Shown piece by piece: positions 17,905-26,459 of a stretch of 64,000 nucleotides of DNA. Made by a program: the position numbers and the translations under genes. Source of the stretch: Dyella mobilis (GTDB taxonomy: Bacteria; Pseudomonadota; Gammaproteobacteria; Xanthomonadales; Rhodanobacteraceae); the NCBI RefSeq assembly GCF_016904945.1, contig NZ_JADIKF010000038.1, positions 164,241-228,240 on the forward strand, in the 5' to 3' direction. The first letter of the stretch is position 1. Every line of letters starts with the position of its first letter. The notes beneath the pieces were generated by a model, which was given only the letters and a program-made list of their open reading frames with translations, had not been told where the DNA came from and did no database searches.

Positions 17905-18420
17905 ATGGCTATCCAGGGACTGCGCGACATGATTTTATTTGTACTTCCGCTGTCAATCGTAATCGCAGCGATAGCGATGATTTCCCTGTCTCCGATTGGA
18001 GAAGAAGATCTTCGCCAACGGATCGGGACGATGCAAATCTACAAGTTCCCCGCGGGTACCTTCTATGTGAGCCTCTTGCCAAGCATACTTTTTGCAATGG
18101 CGCCGCTGTGGCTTGGGCATGATGCTATAGCTTTGGCATTGTGCGGAGGCTTTTCACTGCTTGGACTAGCAGGCGCGTACTACACGCGTCAGTATCGATT
18201 AATCATAAATTGCCACCAGGTCACCATTTCCGGGATTTTTAAGCGGCATTTCAACACGAGCGACATAGCGGAGATGGATATGGATGATTCTCGGTACGAT
18301 CGTGGTCTCCGCATCAAGCTCTACGATGGAAGGAGATTCTTCATATCGAAGAGCATTATTGAATACGATGCGCTGGTCGGCATTCTCATTAATGCCGTCA
18401 AGCCGGTGGAGCGGCAATAG
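17905..18420 (+). CDS. Membrane protein with PH-like C-terminal domain
   Basis: 171 residues from ATG 17905 (a TTG at 17878 is a weaker alternative that overlaps the dispersed repeat). Three hydrophobic segments (about 8-30, 50-72, 74-95) are followed by a cytoplasmic beta-rich tail (YRLIINCHQVTISGIFKRHF, DMDDSRYDRGLRIKLYDGRR, FFISKSIIEYDALVGIL). The tail is typical of bacterial PH domains. Three other proteins in the window show a similar layout (16457, 22146, 45017). Confidence 0.55.
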   Translation: MAIQGLRDMILFVLPLSIVIAAIAMISLSPIGEEDLRQRIGTMQIYKFPAGTFYVSLLPSILFAMAPLWLGHDAIALALCGGFSLLGLAGAYYTRQYRLIINCHQVTISGIFKRHFNTSDIAEMDMDDSRYDRGLRIKLYDGRRFFISKSIIEYDALVGILINAVKPVERQ

Positions 18421-18439
18421 TTGCTTCCGGAGGTGTGCG

Positions 18440-18476
18440 CTGTCCGCTTTCGACCCAAAGCGAAAAGGTGGGCATT
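18440..18476. repeat. Dispersed palindromic repeat copy, best loop match
   Basis: CTGTCCGCTTTCGACCCAAA followed by GCGAAAAGGTGGGCATT. This copy best shows the left arm, the CGACCC loop and the start of the right arm; the final arm has gained a few bases. Confidence 0.75.
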
Positions 18477-18496
18477 TTGGTCTTTTAGGGGGATAG

Positions 18497-18739
18497 GTGC
18501 GCGAAACCATCGTCGATGTTTTCAAGGCAATCACCAGATTCATTTTTGAAGTGATCATCTGGGACTTCGTGCTTTTCCACTTGGGACGGGTTGCAATGCT
18601 CACTGTCACTTTGGGCCGATATCCCTCACGCAAGGATTGCACTCAATCCCGGGGACATATCCAAGTAGCTGGAATAGCGACGCTTGCGACCTTTTGGTCT
18701 GCGATTGCCATCTTTAACAATCTGAGAGGGAAGCCGTAG
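18497..18739 (+). CDS. Small membrane protein
   Basis: 80 residues, GTG 18497 with GGGGGA upstream. Contains hydrophobic stretches about residues 12-38 and 56-74, joined by a basic loop (GRYPSRKDCTQSRG). No family recognised. Independent gene between two repeat copies. Confidence 0.5.
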   Translation: MRETIVDVFKAITRFIFEVIIWDFVLFHLGRVAMLTVTLGRYPSRKDCTQSRGHIQVAGIATLATFWSAIAIFNNLRGKP

Positions 18740-18745
18740 CCCTTA

Positions 18746-18774
18746 CGCCGGCTTTCGACCCTAGGCGGACATTC
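18746..18774. repeat. Dispersed palindromic repeat copy, right arm intact
   Basis: GCCGGCTTTCGACCCTAGG followed by CGGACATTC. Here the right arm GCGGACATT is preserved and the left arm is altered, the mirror image of the decay at 2400. Confidence 0.7.
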
Positions 18775-18795
18775 ATTGGGCACGTAAAGGTACCT

Positions 18796-19134
18796 ATGGC
18801 CAAGACTCTCTACTGTTGGCGATGCGAACGAGATGTTTCGATGCTCGACGAACAAGAATGGGCCGTCATCGAGCCTCAATTGTCCGAGGTAATTTCTAAG
18901 ATTCAGCGCTATCGCCAAAAGAATGAGGTGTTACTAAGCGAAACCTTGCGCCAGGATTTTGGCAGAGAGGTTTTGATGCGATATCGAGAACTCACAGGCT
19001 TTAAGGAGTCCGACGTTCAAGCTCTATGGCATCATCGCAGTAGCCTGTATGGTCCACCATGTGCCTCTTGCGGGAAACCATTACGCTCGGCCAAGGCAAG
19101 CTTCTGCGCCGCTTGCGGAGCTCAGCGGGACTGA
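18796..19134 (+). CDS. Small protein with zinc-binding cysteine pairs at both ends
   Basis: 112 residues, ATG start. The N-terminus has CWRC followed by an acidic helix (EQEWAVIEPQLSEVIS). The C-terminus is a double zinc ribbon: PPCASCGKPLRSAKASFCAA followed by CGAQRD. The middle (EVLLSETLRQDFGREVLMRY) is helical. Whether the N-terminal CxxC and C-terminal knuckles share a zinc ion cannot be told. No family name assigned. Confidence 0.6.
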   Translation: MAKTLYCWRCERDVSMLDEQEWAVIEPQLSEVISKIQRYRQKNEVLLSETLRQDFGREVLMRYRELTGFKESDVQALWHHRSSLYGPPCASCGKPLRSAKASFCAACGAQRD

Positions 19135-19181
19135 TCAAGTGTTCAAAAGCAGGCCTTAGGTGACGCATAACTAATTTGCCG

Positions 19182-19213
19182 GATGTCCACTTCCGACGGC
19201 GGCCTCAGCCGGT
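19182..19213. repeat. Dispersed palindromic repeat copy, degenerate
   Basis: GATGTCCACTTCCGACGGCG followed by GCCTCAGCCGGT. It resembles the variant at 1974 (CCGACGGCGGCC). Confidence 0.5.
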
Positions 19214-19434
19214 CAACGCAACCCATAGCGGACCTCAGCACGTGCTCCAGGCTCTCATCGGCGCCGCAAAAACTCGCGGCGGCCCATGCGCCGCTATGGC
19301 GAGACGCACGTGGCTGGCCGGCCACCCAATCCAGGTTTACCGACCTGGCCCTGGGCGGGATTGCATACGTCCATCCGTTGTCGCCGGGGTGTTCTCGCTA
19401 TTAAAGTGGGGTTCGCACAACTCAGGAGGGGGAA

Positions 19435-19761
19435 ATGCGCTTCTATCTATTTGCGATTTTGAGCTTGTTCGCAGTCGCCGCTCATGGCCAGTCGATTTTC
19501 AAATGCAAACTGCAAGATGGCTCCACGGCATACCAGGACCATCCTTGCCCTGGCGCGACCAATACCAAGCCGACCATGACGATCACGCCAGACGATGCGA
19601 CGAGCCCAAAGCAGGAACAATCTCTGAACCTGACGCCCGAGCAACGAGCGCGATTGGAACAATCCTTGGAGCGCTTAAAGGTTATTACCGAGGAGATTTC
19701 CGCGAAGCAAGCGCAAATGAGAAGGGCTGCACAGCAAAGCGGGTCGGCAGATTCTCATTAG
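19435..19761 (+). CDS. DUF4124 domain-containing periplasmic protein
   Basis: 108 residues, strong AGGAGGGGG ribosome binding site. Signal peptide MRFYLFAILSLFAVAAHG, then the DUF4124 core IFKCKLQDGSTAYQDHPCPG with its paired cysteines, and a helical charged tail (LTPEQRARLEQSLERLKVIT). DUF4124 proteins are common in Xanthomonadales and beta-proteobacteria and usually act in the periplasm, with no defined reaction. Confidence 0.8.
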   Translation: MRFYLFAILSLFAVAAHGQSIFKCKLQDGSTAYQDHPCPGATNTKPTMTITPDDATSPKQEQSLNLTPEQRARLEQSLERLKVITEEISAKQAQMRRAAQQSGSADSH

Positions 19762-19833
19762 ATGCAGCGGAGATGGGTGCTCAAAGTCAGTGACGGTGAG
19801 CCAAACTCTCCGCGTGACTCGGCGCCATGGGTG

Positions 19834-19870
19834 ACATGTCCGTTTTCGCCAGTTGAATCCGCCGCCCGAA
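19834..19870. repeat. Dispersed palindromic repeat copy
   Basis: ACATGTCCGTTTTCGCCAG followed by TTGAATCCGCCGCCCGAAG. The copy seems to contain a second partial unit in the opposite sense (AATCCGC..CCCGAAG). Confidence 0.5.
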
Positions 19871-19895
19871 GAAAACACCTGATGATCCCGCAAGG

Positions 19896-20387
19896 ATGAC
19901 TGCCATGCGCCGATGGAATTCCGCGGTAAGCGTACTTTTAGCATTGGCATTGGCTGCAGGCCCCGCATTCGCAGGGCCTTCCGGATGCGGCCTGCCGCAA
20001 ATATCGGGCTCACGTGAATTGAACCAATTCCTGAGCCTTCGGGCGATTGACGTGGTCAAGCGTGCAGCAAGCTCGGATGCAGGGCTTGCTGCGTTGGTCG
20101 CCCCCTCCGCGAGTTTCAACCTTGGTGCGGGCGACGTCGCCCGTCCCTTGGGAACGGGAGTCGATGGCGCTCGCGCGCTTGCACAAGCGATGAAAGCGGA
20201 CACGTATCGTTTCCTTGGCTGGGATTACATGGACATGCCGGCTGACCCGTGCTCAAAGCAAAAGGTTGAAGTCGAGTTCATCGATAGCCTAGGCAAAAGC
20301 GTGTACCGAATGGAGTTCACGTTCGAAGCGGGTCGCGTGACGAGCGCCGATGGGTGGGAGAGATCGTTTGAGACTGGTCGGTTATAA
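19896..20387 (+). CDS. Secreted hypothetical protein
   Basis: 163 residues with a signal peptide (SAVSVLLALALAAGPAFAGP). ATG 19896 or 19905 may start translation; AAGGA at 19892 fits 19905 better. The mature protein has two pairs of cysteines (GPSGCGLP, ADPCSKQK) and an alpha/beta arrangement ending in strands (KVEVEFIDSLGKSVYRMEFT). This resembles a SnoaL-like or NTF2-like fold, but the assignment is tentative. Confidence 0.55.
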   Translation: MTAMRRWNSAVSVLLALALAAGPAFAGPSGCGLPQISGSRELNQFLSLRAIDVVKRAASSDAGLAALVAPSASFNLGAGDVARPLGTGVDGARALAQAMKADTYRFLGWDYMDMPADPCSKQKVEVEFIDSLGKSVYRMEFTFEAGRVTSADGWERSFETGRL

Positions 20388-20409
20388 GGCTGAGCGTAGT
20401 CGGGTTGCC

Positions 20410-20436
20410 AATGTCCGCCTCCGACCCGAAGCAGCT
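20410..20436. repeat. Dispersed palindromic repeat copy
   Basis: CAATGTCCGCCTCCGACCCG followed by AAGCAGC. Left arm and loop recognisable. It overlaps the open frame upstream of the gene at 20498, arguing against an earlier start there. Confidence 0.6.
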
Positions 20437-20497
20437 AGCATGGACAATGGAATGTAGGTCGGTATTAAGCCCGCTAAATCAATGTGTGAGGTCGTGC

Positions 20498-20731
20498 ATG
20501 GAACGTCGTAGCCCGCGAAAAGCTCGCCTACTGGTAAATATCCCTCCTGAACGAGTGGATGAAGCCGCCGGGAACGGTCCCAGCGCCAAGGCTGGCGATA
20601 TCATCGAACTCGATCACGGATATACCGGCCCAAATGGGGAGCCCATGGGCATGGTTGTTTGCCGCAACGCGGACGGAAGTATTCGTTGGGCTGGGGACGT
20701 GTTCGATTCGGAGATCGAAGCACTGCCATGA
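20498..20731 (+). CDS. Hypothetical small protein
   Basis: 77 residues from ATG 20498 with GAGG upstream; the frame is open from 20405 but that part is repeat sequence. The protein starts with a basic segment (MERRSPRKARLLVNIP) and continues with a compact beta-rich region (KAGDIIELDHGYTGPNGEPM, GMVVCRNADGSIRWAGDVFD). The shape suggests a small SH3-like or barrel domain, no family recognised. Confidence 0.5.
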   Translation: MERRSPRKARLLVNIPPERVDEAAGNGPSAKAGDIIELDHGYTGPNGEPMGMVVCRNADGSIRWAGDVFDSEIEALP

Positions 20732-20886
20732 CTTTTCTGCGATGGCGGATCACCCCCAAAGCAGATGTGCGCATCTAGCGAGGTACGCCCGCATCCGGTC
20801 CACAGAGGGTCCTTTCGAAATTCTTGGCGGCACTACGTACATCGCGCACGTCTCTCAGTGATAAGGTTTTACCAAGGGGCTAGGCA

Positions 20887-21348
20887 ATGGTTGAAACTTC
20901 AAAGCGATTGCTCACTCAGGCGGACATTTCCTTACTCAAGCGCGAAAGCTACCCACACCTTAGCGACCTCAGCTCAAGATATTTGCCTGAGATCAACGTC
21001 GCCAAGGGCTTTCCAGCGAAGGCTGAATTCCTTGATGTCCTTCGTACATCCTGGTTGCTTGACACCTCTCCGGATCGACCGGAACTTGAGTGCGTCATTC
21101 TAGGCCTTGGCTATGCTCTCGGCTTGATCATTCGCGACCGATTCGGGTTCGACTGGTACCACATAAGAAACGAGTTCGGAGAAGCCATTGCCATGGTTGG
21201 ACTGAATGACGCGGGGAGCCAGATCACGGTTACACCTTTTGCCTATGTGGAAAAGAAGGGAGACTTCCCAAATGCCGAGGTCTTTATTGACCTATTTCAC
21301 CTACTTGCACGCCAGGGGGTGAACGAAGTGAAGACCGGTACGGAATGA
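20887..21348 (+). CDS. DUF3806-like hypothetical protein
   Basis: 153 residues, AAGGGGC ribosome binding site. The central part, LGLGYALGLIIRDRFGFDWY then IRNEFGEAIAMVG and PFAYVEKKGDFPNAEVFID, follows the order seen in DUF3806 proteins (G-x-LGxxLxxxxGxxW, then an E-x-G pair, then PFxxVxKR). Cytoplasmic. The match is from memory of the pattern, so the family name is tentative. Confidence 0.5.
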   Translation: MVETSKRLLTQADISLLKRESYPHLSDLSSRYLPEINVAKGFPAKAEFLDVLRTSWLLDTSPDRPELECVILGLGYALGLIIRDRFGFDWYHIRNEFGEAIAMVGLNDAGSQITVTPFAYVEKKGDFPNAEVFIDLFHLLARQGVNEVKTGTE

Positions 21349-21529
21349 CATTTCAATGATGGCTCGAAGTGACTGCTCTCGACATCGCATTCAACCGCTC
21401 GATGCAACACACTAATGATTGAGCGATTACTACAGCTGCTGCGTCGATGGTGCCTAATCCAAAACCCTAATCGGCTCAGTGGAAAAGTTCCAAGTCGTGG
21501 AAACATTGACTAGAACAAGGGGAAGGACC

Positions 21530-21979
21530 ATGCGTATTTTTTCAAGAATAGTTGGTGTCCTCATGTCACTGGCTTGGGGATTTACTTTCGTAATATGTGC
21601 GATGAGCATTTATAGAACCGACGCCGACGCACACGGATATGGCCTCTTGGCTTCCCATATGGGCTATTCCTTTGATCCAACGAAATGGAAATTGCATTGG
21701 ATTTTCTTTAATTCTTGCATTATGGCGTTTGCCATTGTCGGATGTTTTGGGTCATGGAACCTCTTGCGCCTGCAGAGCAGCGGCTATTTGCTTTTAAGCA
21801 CTTCCTTCTTGCTGTGGCTCGTATTGGTGACTTCGATAGCGCTTCTGCACTTCGCGCCCTACGGTTACGAGCGCGTAGGAATCTTTGGAAGGCTTGAGCT
21901 CTTGGGTATCTCTCTCTTTTTCCTTTTTCTTTTCTTTGTGTCGCGACGAAAGGCGTCCGCTACCGCCCAAGCGCGATAG
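21530..21979 (+). CDS. Multi-pass membrane protein
   Basis: 149 residues from ATG 21530, preceded by AAGGGGAAGGACC; the frame extends to GTG 21479 without another ribosome binding site. Four hydrophobic segments: about 5-24 (IVGVLMSLAWGFTFVICAMS), 58-77, 82-103 and 118-140, then a basic tail RRKASATAQAR. No family recognised. Confidence 0.6.
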   Translation: MRIFSRIVGVLMSLAWGFTFVICAMSIYRTDADAHGYGLLASHMGYSFDPTKWKLHWIFFNSCIMAFAIVGCFGSWNLLRLQSSGYLLLSTSFLLWLVLVTSIALLHFAPYGYERVGIFGRLELLGISLFFLFLFFVSRRKASATAQAR

Positions 21980-21990
21980 TTTCATTGTCT

Positions 21991-22014
21991 GAATCCGCAA
22001 CCCGAAGCGGACAT
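21991..22014. repeat. Dispersed palindromic repeat copy, right arm intact
   Basis: AATCCGCAACCCGAAG followed by CGGACATC. The right arm (AGCGGACAT) is consensus and the left has lost its TTTCG. Confidence 0.65.
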
Positions 22015-22145
22015 CAAAGTATTCGACAGCGAGGGGCATTCATAGGTAGCCTCTTACGGCGCCACCCGCCGACGGAATGCGCTAAGGAAGTGGAATCGCC
22101 AATCAGATCAGGCTGGCTATATTCGGCGGCCATCAACAGGGGAAA

Positions 22146-22724
22146 ATGATGACAGTTTCGAATCCGCAGTCGCTCTTGCGCGAACTTGGCCGCGACGAGC
22201 GGCTTTTGTGGAGCGGCGTGCCGCGGCGGGGAGTCGTTTTCCGGCCAAGCGATCTTATGACCATTCCGTTCACCCTGCTCTGGGGCGGATTTGCCGTTTT
22301 CTGGGAATATTCGGTGCTGTCGAAGGACGCTCCCTTCTTCTTCGGTATCTGGGGCGTCCCTTTCGTGCTCATCGGGCTTTATATGATCGTCGGTCGTTTT
22401 TTTGCCGATGCATACCTGCGTGGCCGAACCGAGTACGGCGTGACGAGTCAACGGGTGATCATCGTCAGCGGCCTGTTGTCCCGTGAGGTCAAAAGCCTGC
22501 CACTTGCCGCTATGGCCGACATCACGCTTAGCGAGCAATCCAATCGAACCGGCTCGATACAATTTGGGCCGACCCCGCCAGGTCGCGCCTGGATGGCCGG
22601 CACTCCATGGCCGGGCATGGCCAAATCCCAGCCACCGACGTTTGACTTGATCGGTAACGTGCGCGAGGTCTATGACCTGATCATCAAGGCGCAGCAAGCA
22701 TGTCGAGACAGGACCACCAGTTAG
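22146..22724 (+). CDS. Bacterial PH domain membrane protein
   Basis: 192 residues, CAGGGGAAA ribosome binding site. N-terminal cytoplasmic stretch (ELGRDERLLWSGVPRRGVVF), two membrane helices (about 42-62 and 72-93), then a PH-type domain: RGRTEYGVTSQRVIIVSGLL, SREVKSLPLAAMADITLSEQ, SNRTGSIQFGP. The ERLLWSGxP pattern and TxxRV strand are typical of bPH2-type PH proteins. Function unknown; probably faces the cytoplasm. Confidence 0.75.
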   Translation: MMTVSNPQSLLRELGRDERLLWSGVPRRGVVFRPSDLMTIPFTLLWGGFAVFWEYSVLSKDAPFFFGIWGVPFVLIGLYMIVGRFFADAYLRGRTEYGVTSQRVIIVSGLLSREVKSLPLAAMADITLSEQSNRTGSIQFGPTPPGRAWMAGTPWPGMAKSQPPTFDLIGNVREVYDLIIKAQQACRDRTTS

Positions 22725-22846
22725 TGGCAAGGGCTGTATAAATCGACTCCAGGTGAATGGTCAGGAGATGCCTGGGCCCGATCTCACCCAAGTTTGGCGG
22801 TCGACGTCAATGATTGCAGTGAATGTTTGCGTGCAAGGAGGGCAAT

Positions 22847-23323
22847 GTGAGTTTTGACCTGTTCCTGCAACGGTTCGATTCAGGCACCTCAGCGCAAGTA
22901 GATCGCGCTGCCGTCCTGTCGGTTCTCCGCACGGTCTGCCAGCAGCCCGAGGATCGGTTTGGATTTTATCTCGTCGAATTTCCTGACGGATCGCACGTCG
23001 AGCTTTCCGCAAAAGGGCTCGAAACCGATGATGAATTTACCGGCTGTGCATTTCACCTACGAGGCTTTTCGAAGAGTCTCATTTTCTTCGTCTATGACAT
23101 AGCCGTCGCCGGGGATATGGTCATCTTCAATGCTCAAGGCAGAAGCGAATCGCAAGCCGAAATGCCTATGACCATACTTACGAGCGCAGATCAGGCGCCT
23201 CACTTGCCTTCTGCAGTGGCTGAATGCTTCGCGATTTGCAGCTCGGGCGTGCAGCTTGCGCAATTGCTGGGTGCCAGCATTGAAGATTGGGAAGGCTATA
23301 GGGACCGGGTTGTCGGCCACTAG
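22847..23323 (+). CDS. Hypothetical cytoplasmic protein
   Basis: 158 residues. GTG 22847 is chosen over ATG 22823 because an ideal AAGGAGG lies five bases before it. The sequence is an acidic alpha/beta protein: SFDLFLQRFDSGTSAQVDRA, RFGFYLVEFPDGSHVELSAK, LIFFVYDIAVAGDMVIFNAQ. The N-terminus recalls small immunity-type or SMI1-like partner proteins, but no family is assigned. Confidence 0.55.
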   Translation: MSFDLFLQRFDSGTSAQVDRAAVLSVLRTVCQQPEDRFGFYLVEFPDGSHVELSAKGLETDDEFTGCAFHLRGFSKSLIFFVYDIAVAGDMVIFNAQGRSESQAEMPMTILTSADQAPHLPSAVAECFAICSSGVQLAQLLGASIEDWEGYRDRVVGH

Positions 23324-23491
23324 GCGGGTAAATCGTGTCGTGATTCAGGGCATTGCAGATGTCTGATTTCAGCTCGTTGCCGGTACTGCCGCCATCGAAA
23401 TTGATGGTCGTTTTTCCCGGTCAAGTGGATCACGCGAGATTGCCGGCGATCCAAGGCGGGCACGTGCACTGAAGTGAATTCAGGGGAACCG

Positions 23492-23980
23492 ATGAAAGAA
23501 CACATCTCTTCGGAAAGACTTGCTCTGCTGCTTCTATGTGCTGCGATCCTTCCCGGCACGGCATCAGCGGGAATACAAAAGGATGCGTTTTGCTCGCCAC
23601 TTAAGACCTTTGTCGCTTCGGTCGGGAAAGGCGAAACCAGAACCCTCGAGTTTCATACCTCCTGGGGACGTGGCTTCAAAAGCTCGCCAAAGAATGTTTT
23701 CTTCGAAAAGCGGTGTCTTGATGGCGGATTCGCGCCTGCCAAGAGCACGTGCGATTACTTGATGCAGCACGGACAAGTTGAATTTGCCGGAAACAACGCC
23801 TTGCGCGCCATCGAATGCCTGTCCGCTGGTACTCATTTTGCGGATATGCTTCAGCTGGCTCGAGTGGGCGTTTCGTTTTCCTACGGCACCGAGGAACGCG
23901 GCAGCAACGTCACTATCCAGTACGGAGAAGACAACAAGCTAGGGGGAATGGTCATGACTATCTCCGCGGACGGATATTAG
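23492..23980 (+). CDS. Secreted hypothetical protein with several cysteines
   Basis: 162 residues from ATG 23492 (CAGGGGAACCG ribosome binding site). Signal peptide region SERLALLLLCAAILPGTASA. Mature part contains five cysteines (DAFCSPLK, EKRCLDGG, KSTCDYLM, AIECLSAG) and ends in strands (VTIQYGEDNKLGGMVMTISA). No family recognised; periplasmic disulfide-bonded protein is likely. Confidence 0.55.
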   Translation: MKEHISSERLALLLLCAAILPGTASAGIQKDAFCSPLKTFVASVGKGETRTLEFHTSWGRGFKSSPKNVFFEKRCLDGGFAPAKSTCDYLMQHGQVEFAGNNALRAIECLSAGTHFADMLQLARVGVSFSYGTEERGSNVTIQYGEDNKLGGMVMTISADGY

Positions 23981-24074
23981 CCGATTGTTTTTTGCCCTAC
24001 CCTCCACGGCCTGCCTTCAATCCAAACCCGAGGCCGACGCCGTAACAATTGTTCAAGCGCAAGCCTAAGTCGAG

Positions 24075-24398
24075 ATGAGATTAACGCGGGAGTGGAATCT
24101 AAATTGGCCTTTGCGGTTAGCGATCATTGGTTTGTCGGTGGCTCATCTGCTTTTCGCCAGGCCGTGGATGGAGCACGATCCGTCGAAGGAGATAGATGCG
24201 TACACCTGTTCCATAGCTACGCTGGTTTTGGCCATCGTTCCAAAGCGAACGCGACTTTGGGTCGCCACCTGTGCCGCACTGGCAGTGCCACTTCTAACGG
24301 AAATCGTCATCGGTGCGTTGAATTTGATGCCGGAGTCGACAATCCGGCATGCTCGCAACACGGAGCTGACATTCAAGCCTTTTATCCTACGCACATAG
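24075..24398 (+). CDS. Small membrane protein
   Basis: 107 residues, ATG 24075. Hydrophobic segments at about 12-28 (LRLAIIGLSVAHLLFA), 42-55 and 60-82. Ribosome binding site is weak (GTCGAGATG). No family recognised. It may be co-transcribed with the SnoaL-like gene 29 bases downstream. Confidence 0.5.
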   Translation: MRLTREWNLNWPLRLAIIGLSVAHLLFARPWMEHDPSKEIDAYTCSIATLVLAIVPKRTRLWVATCAALAVPLLTEIVIGALNLMPESTIRHARNTELTFKPFILRT

Positions 24399-24427
24399 TT
24401 ACGCCCATCCATGCGGAGTAAACGGCG

Positions 24428-24808
24428 ATGCTGCTTGAAACCCTGCGCGTGCTGGAAATATCGCTCCACGATCCTCACGTGCGGTCAAATCAGGCGCGTC
24501 TTGAGGCACTCCTGCATCCCGCCTTCCGCGAGCTTGGCCGCTCAGGCATGCAATATTCGCTAGAAGACATCGTTGCCCACGTCGTCAACGAGGGAGTTCA
24601 ACCCGTCATCTGGTCGCAGGATTTCGAGTTGGAGCAATTGGCGCCGGATGTGGCGCTTTTGATATATCGCTCTGCTCACGTGGCCGCCCTGGATCAGCTC
24701 GAATGCTACACAAATCGAGCGTCGCTGTGGCAGCACACCGAAGACGGATGGAAGATGCGCTTTCACCAAGGCACGCCGACATCGGCGTTTGATAAGCGCG
24801 ACACCTAG
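24428..24808 (+). CDS. DUF4440/SnoaL-like protein
   Basis: 126 residues, no signal peptide. The arrangement is that of NTF2-like DUF4440 proteins: an N-terminal helix pair (LRVLEISLHDPHVRSNQARL), LLHPAFRELGRSGMQYSLED, a central strand run (LEQLAPDVALLIYRSAHVAA) and the final RASLWQHTEDGWKMRFHQGT strand typical of the family. Small-molecule binding or calcium/calmodulin-kinase-like association domains are known in the superfamily; the ligand is unknown here. Confidence 0.75.
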   Translation: MLLETLRVLEISLHDPHVRSNQARLEALLHPAFRELGRSGMQYSLEDIVAHVVNEGVQPVIWSQDFELEQLAPDVALLIYRSAHVAALDQLECYTNRASLWQHTEDGWKMRFHQGTPTSAFDKRDT

Positions 24809-24837
24809 CCACGCGCAGGCAGCTTTGGAGGTGCGCC

Positions 24838-24864
24838 ACGTGCCCGCCTTCAACCGGAAGCATC
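24838..24864. repeat. Dispersed palindromic repeat copy, very degenerate
   Basis: ACGTGCCCGCCTTCAACCG followed by GAAGCATC. Placed here on position (just after a stop codon) and partial loop similarity only. Confidence 0.3.
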
Positions 24865-25055
24865 TACCGCGCATTACTAGAAAATCCAGCTACTGGTGAG
24901 CACCTGCAGACGCCCCAATTTTGACGGCGATGCCAAGGATCAATTGGGCCGGTTAGTTCCCCCGGAGATCGGCAAGCCCTGCGTCGCGTTACTTGCACCG
25001 CATGGCGAAGTCGCATTAGGCTTTTTGGAAAATCAGGCCAAGGGAGCGGGGGCGT

Positions 25056-25802
25056 ATGGCTGCTGGGGTTTTACGGACGGGATTTGTCTTGCTTGCGTTG
25101 GGATGGGGCGCAGCTTGTTGTGCGCAGGCGGCGCCTGCGGCACCAGCCGCTGAAACATCGGCCGGCTCGCCGGTTGACGATGCGGCCCAGGAGAAGCTTC
25201 TTCAGCAGGCTATGGAGCAGATCAAGGCGGGCATGAACGCCGATGCCATCAACGGCCCGCTCGCGCAAGTCATCCACACCTACGAGACGGCCTACGCGCA
25301 TAGCAAACAGCAAATCTATTGCGCCGAAACCCTGCCGGAGGCGCTCGTCTATTCAGGCATCGCTTCCAAGAATCACAAGAGTTCGGTGGTCCTGAGCAAA
25401 CCGGACTGGGCGCTGGCTTATTTTCTTCGTGGCTACGCGTATGGATCCATGAACGATCTGCCTCATGCCGAGGAAAGTCTCAAGCAAGCGCTGGCGCTCT
25501 CACCATTCAATTCCCAGTTTCTCTCCGAGCTTGGGGATGTCTACGAAAACGAAAAGAACTGGCCAAGCGCGCTGGATACGTTTCAGAGTGCATATGGCGT
25601 CGCCGATTTCGCGGCGCCCGAGAAACAGACCGCGCTCCGCTGCGTAGCCCTGCGCGGTCAAGGCTACGTGCTGGTCGAACTTCACAAGCTCGACGAGGCG
25701 ACACAGAAGTACAACGCTTGCCTCGCTATCAGCCCGGGAGATCAGAGATCGATCAACGAGCTTGGTTATGTCAAAGGACTGCAGGCCAAAGCGCAAAAGT
25801 GA
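25056..25802 (+). CDS. Secreted tetratricopeptide repeat protein
   Basis: 248 residues. Signal peptide (TGFVLLALGWGAACCAQAA) followed by an alanine-proline linker and about three TPR units: KPDWALAYFLRGYAYGSMND to SLKQALALSP (about 118-150), NSQFLSELGDVYENEKNWPS (about 152-185) and RCVALRGQGYVLVELHKLDE with ATQKYNACLAISP (about 195-235). TPRs mediate protein contacts; partner unknown. The region before the start (24809-25055) shows no convincing gene. Confidence 0.7.
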   Translation: MAAGVLRTGFVLLALGWGAACCAQAAPAAPAAETSAGSPVDDAAQEKLLQQAMEQIKAGMNADAINGPLAQVIHTYETAYAHSKQQIYCAETLPEALVYSGIASKNHKSSVVLSKPDWALAYFLRGYAYGSMNDLPHAEESLKQALALSPFNSQFLSELGDVYENEKNWPSALDTFQSAYGVADFAAPEKQTALRCVALRGQGYVLVELHKLDEATQKYNACLAISPGDQRSINELGYVKGLQAKAQK

Positions 25803-25929
25803 TTTCCATGCAGTGCCGGCCAGGACGCATGGAATGAAAATGCACGCGCTCGATACACGTGCATGCGTGCCTTGATCGCGTTCGCCGGCAATATCGCTAC
25901 TCTTTGCGCGTAACTTTTTGACCCTGCAA

Positions 25930-25956
25930 GATATCGGCTTTCGATTTCAGGCAACA
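25930..25956. repeat. Dispersed palindromic repeat copy, degenerate
   Basis: GATATCGGCTTTCGATTTCA followed by GGCAACA. It overlaps the open frame that starts at 25918 and so argues for the later start at 25999. Confidence 0.5.
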
Positions 25957-25998
25957 CCTCATCAACTCGTACGCCGGCTAGCAGCTGGGAAAATTCAC

Positions 25999-26355
25999 GT
26001 GTACAAACTTGATCGAAACACCGATTTTTCATTTCTTGCCGGAGTCCACATTGATCAGATTTGCGTCAGCACTGGGGCATCTACCATCGCTGGAGATCGG
26101 CAAGTAGTCATCAAGATCTTTGGCGGATTTGCAATCGGCCAATCCAGACCTCCCTTGAAGCGATTCGAGGGAGAGATCGAGGACGCGGTGGCATTGTTTT
26201 CGCTGCTTGGGGACGGAATCAAAAGCGCCAACGCGGCTGTCGACGGCGGGCTTGAATTGGCTTTCGATTCTGGCACCGTGCTGGAAATTTTCAGCGATAA
26301 CGATCAATACGAATGCTTTACCGTAGAAAACGGTGATGTGCTGGTGGTTGCGTAG
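25999..26355 (+). CDS. Hypothetical protein, DUF6188-like
   Basis: 118 residues from GTG 25999. The frame is open from TTG 25918 but that part carries the dispersed repeat. Pattern: DFSFLAGVHIDQICVSTG, GDRQVVIKIFGGFAIGQSR, LFSLLGDGIKSANAAVDGGL and ELAFDSGTVLEIFSDNDQYE. Alternating strands and the final acidic DNDQYECFTV resemble small DUF6188-type proteins often found near toxin or immunity genes. Tentative. Confidence 0.5.
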   Translation: MYKLDRNTDFSFLAGVHIDQICVSTGASTIAGDRQVVIKIFGGFAIGQSRPPLKRFEGEIEDAVALFSLLGDGIKSANAAVDGGLELAFDSGTVLEIFSDNDQYECFTVENGDVLVVA

Positions 26356-26368
26356 CCAGTCACGTGTA

Positions 26369-26395
26369 AACGTCCGCTTTCGACCACCGTGCCCA
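26369..26395. repeat. Dispersed palindromic repeat copy, left arm intact
   Basis: AACGTCCGCTTTCGACCACC followed by GTGCCCAGC. The left arm and loop start are exact; the right arm is lost. It follows the stop codon at 26355. Confidence 0.65.
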
Positions 26396-26459
26396 GCATG
26401 GAAGATGCTCGCTTAATTTCAATCGCCACTTTTCACCTCACGAAACCCGGCAGGTATCC

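Noticed and set aside
24896..25153. 85-residue frame starting GTG 24896
   Set aside because: Overlaps the start of the TPR protein in another frame and lacks a ribosome binding site; the TPR gene has signal peptide and repeats.
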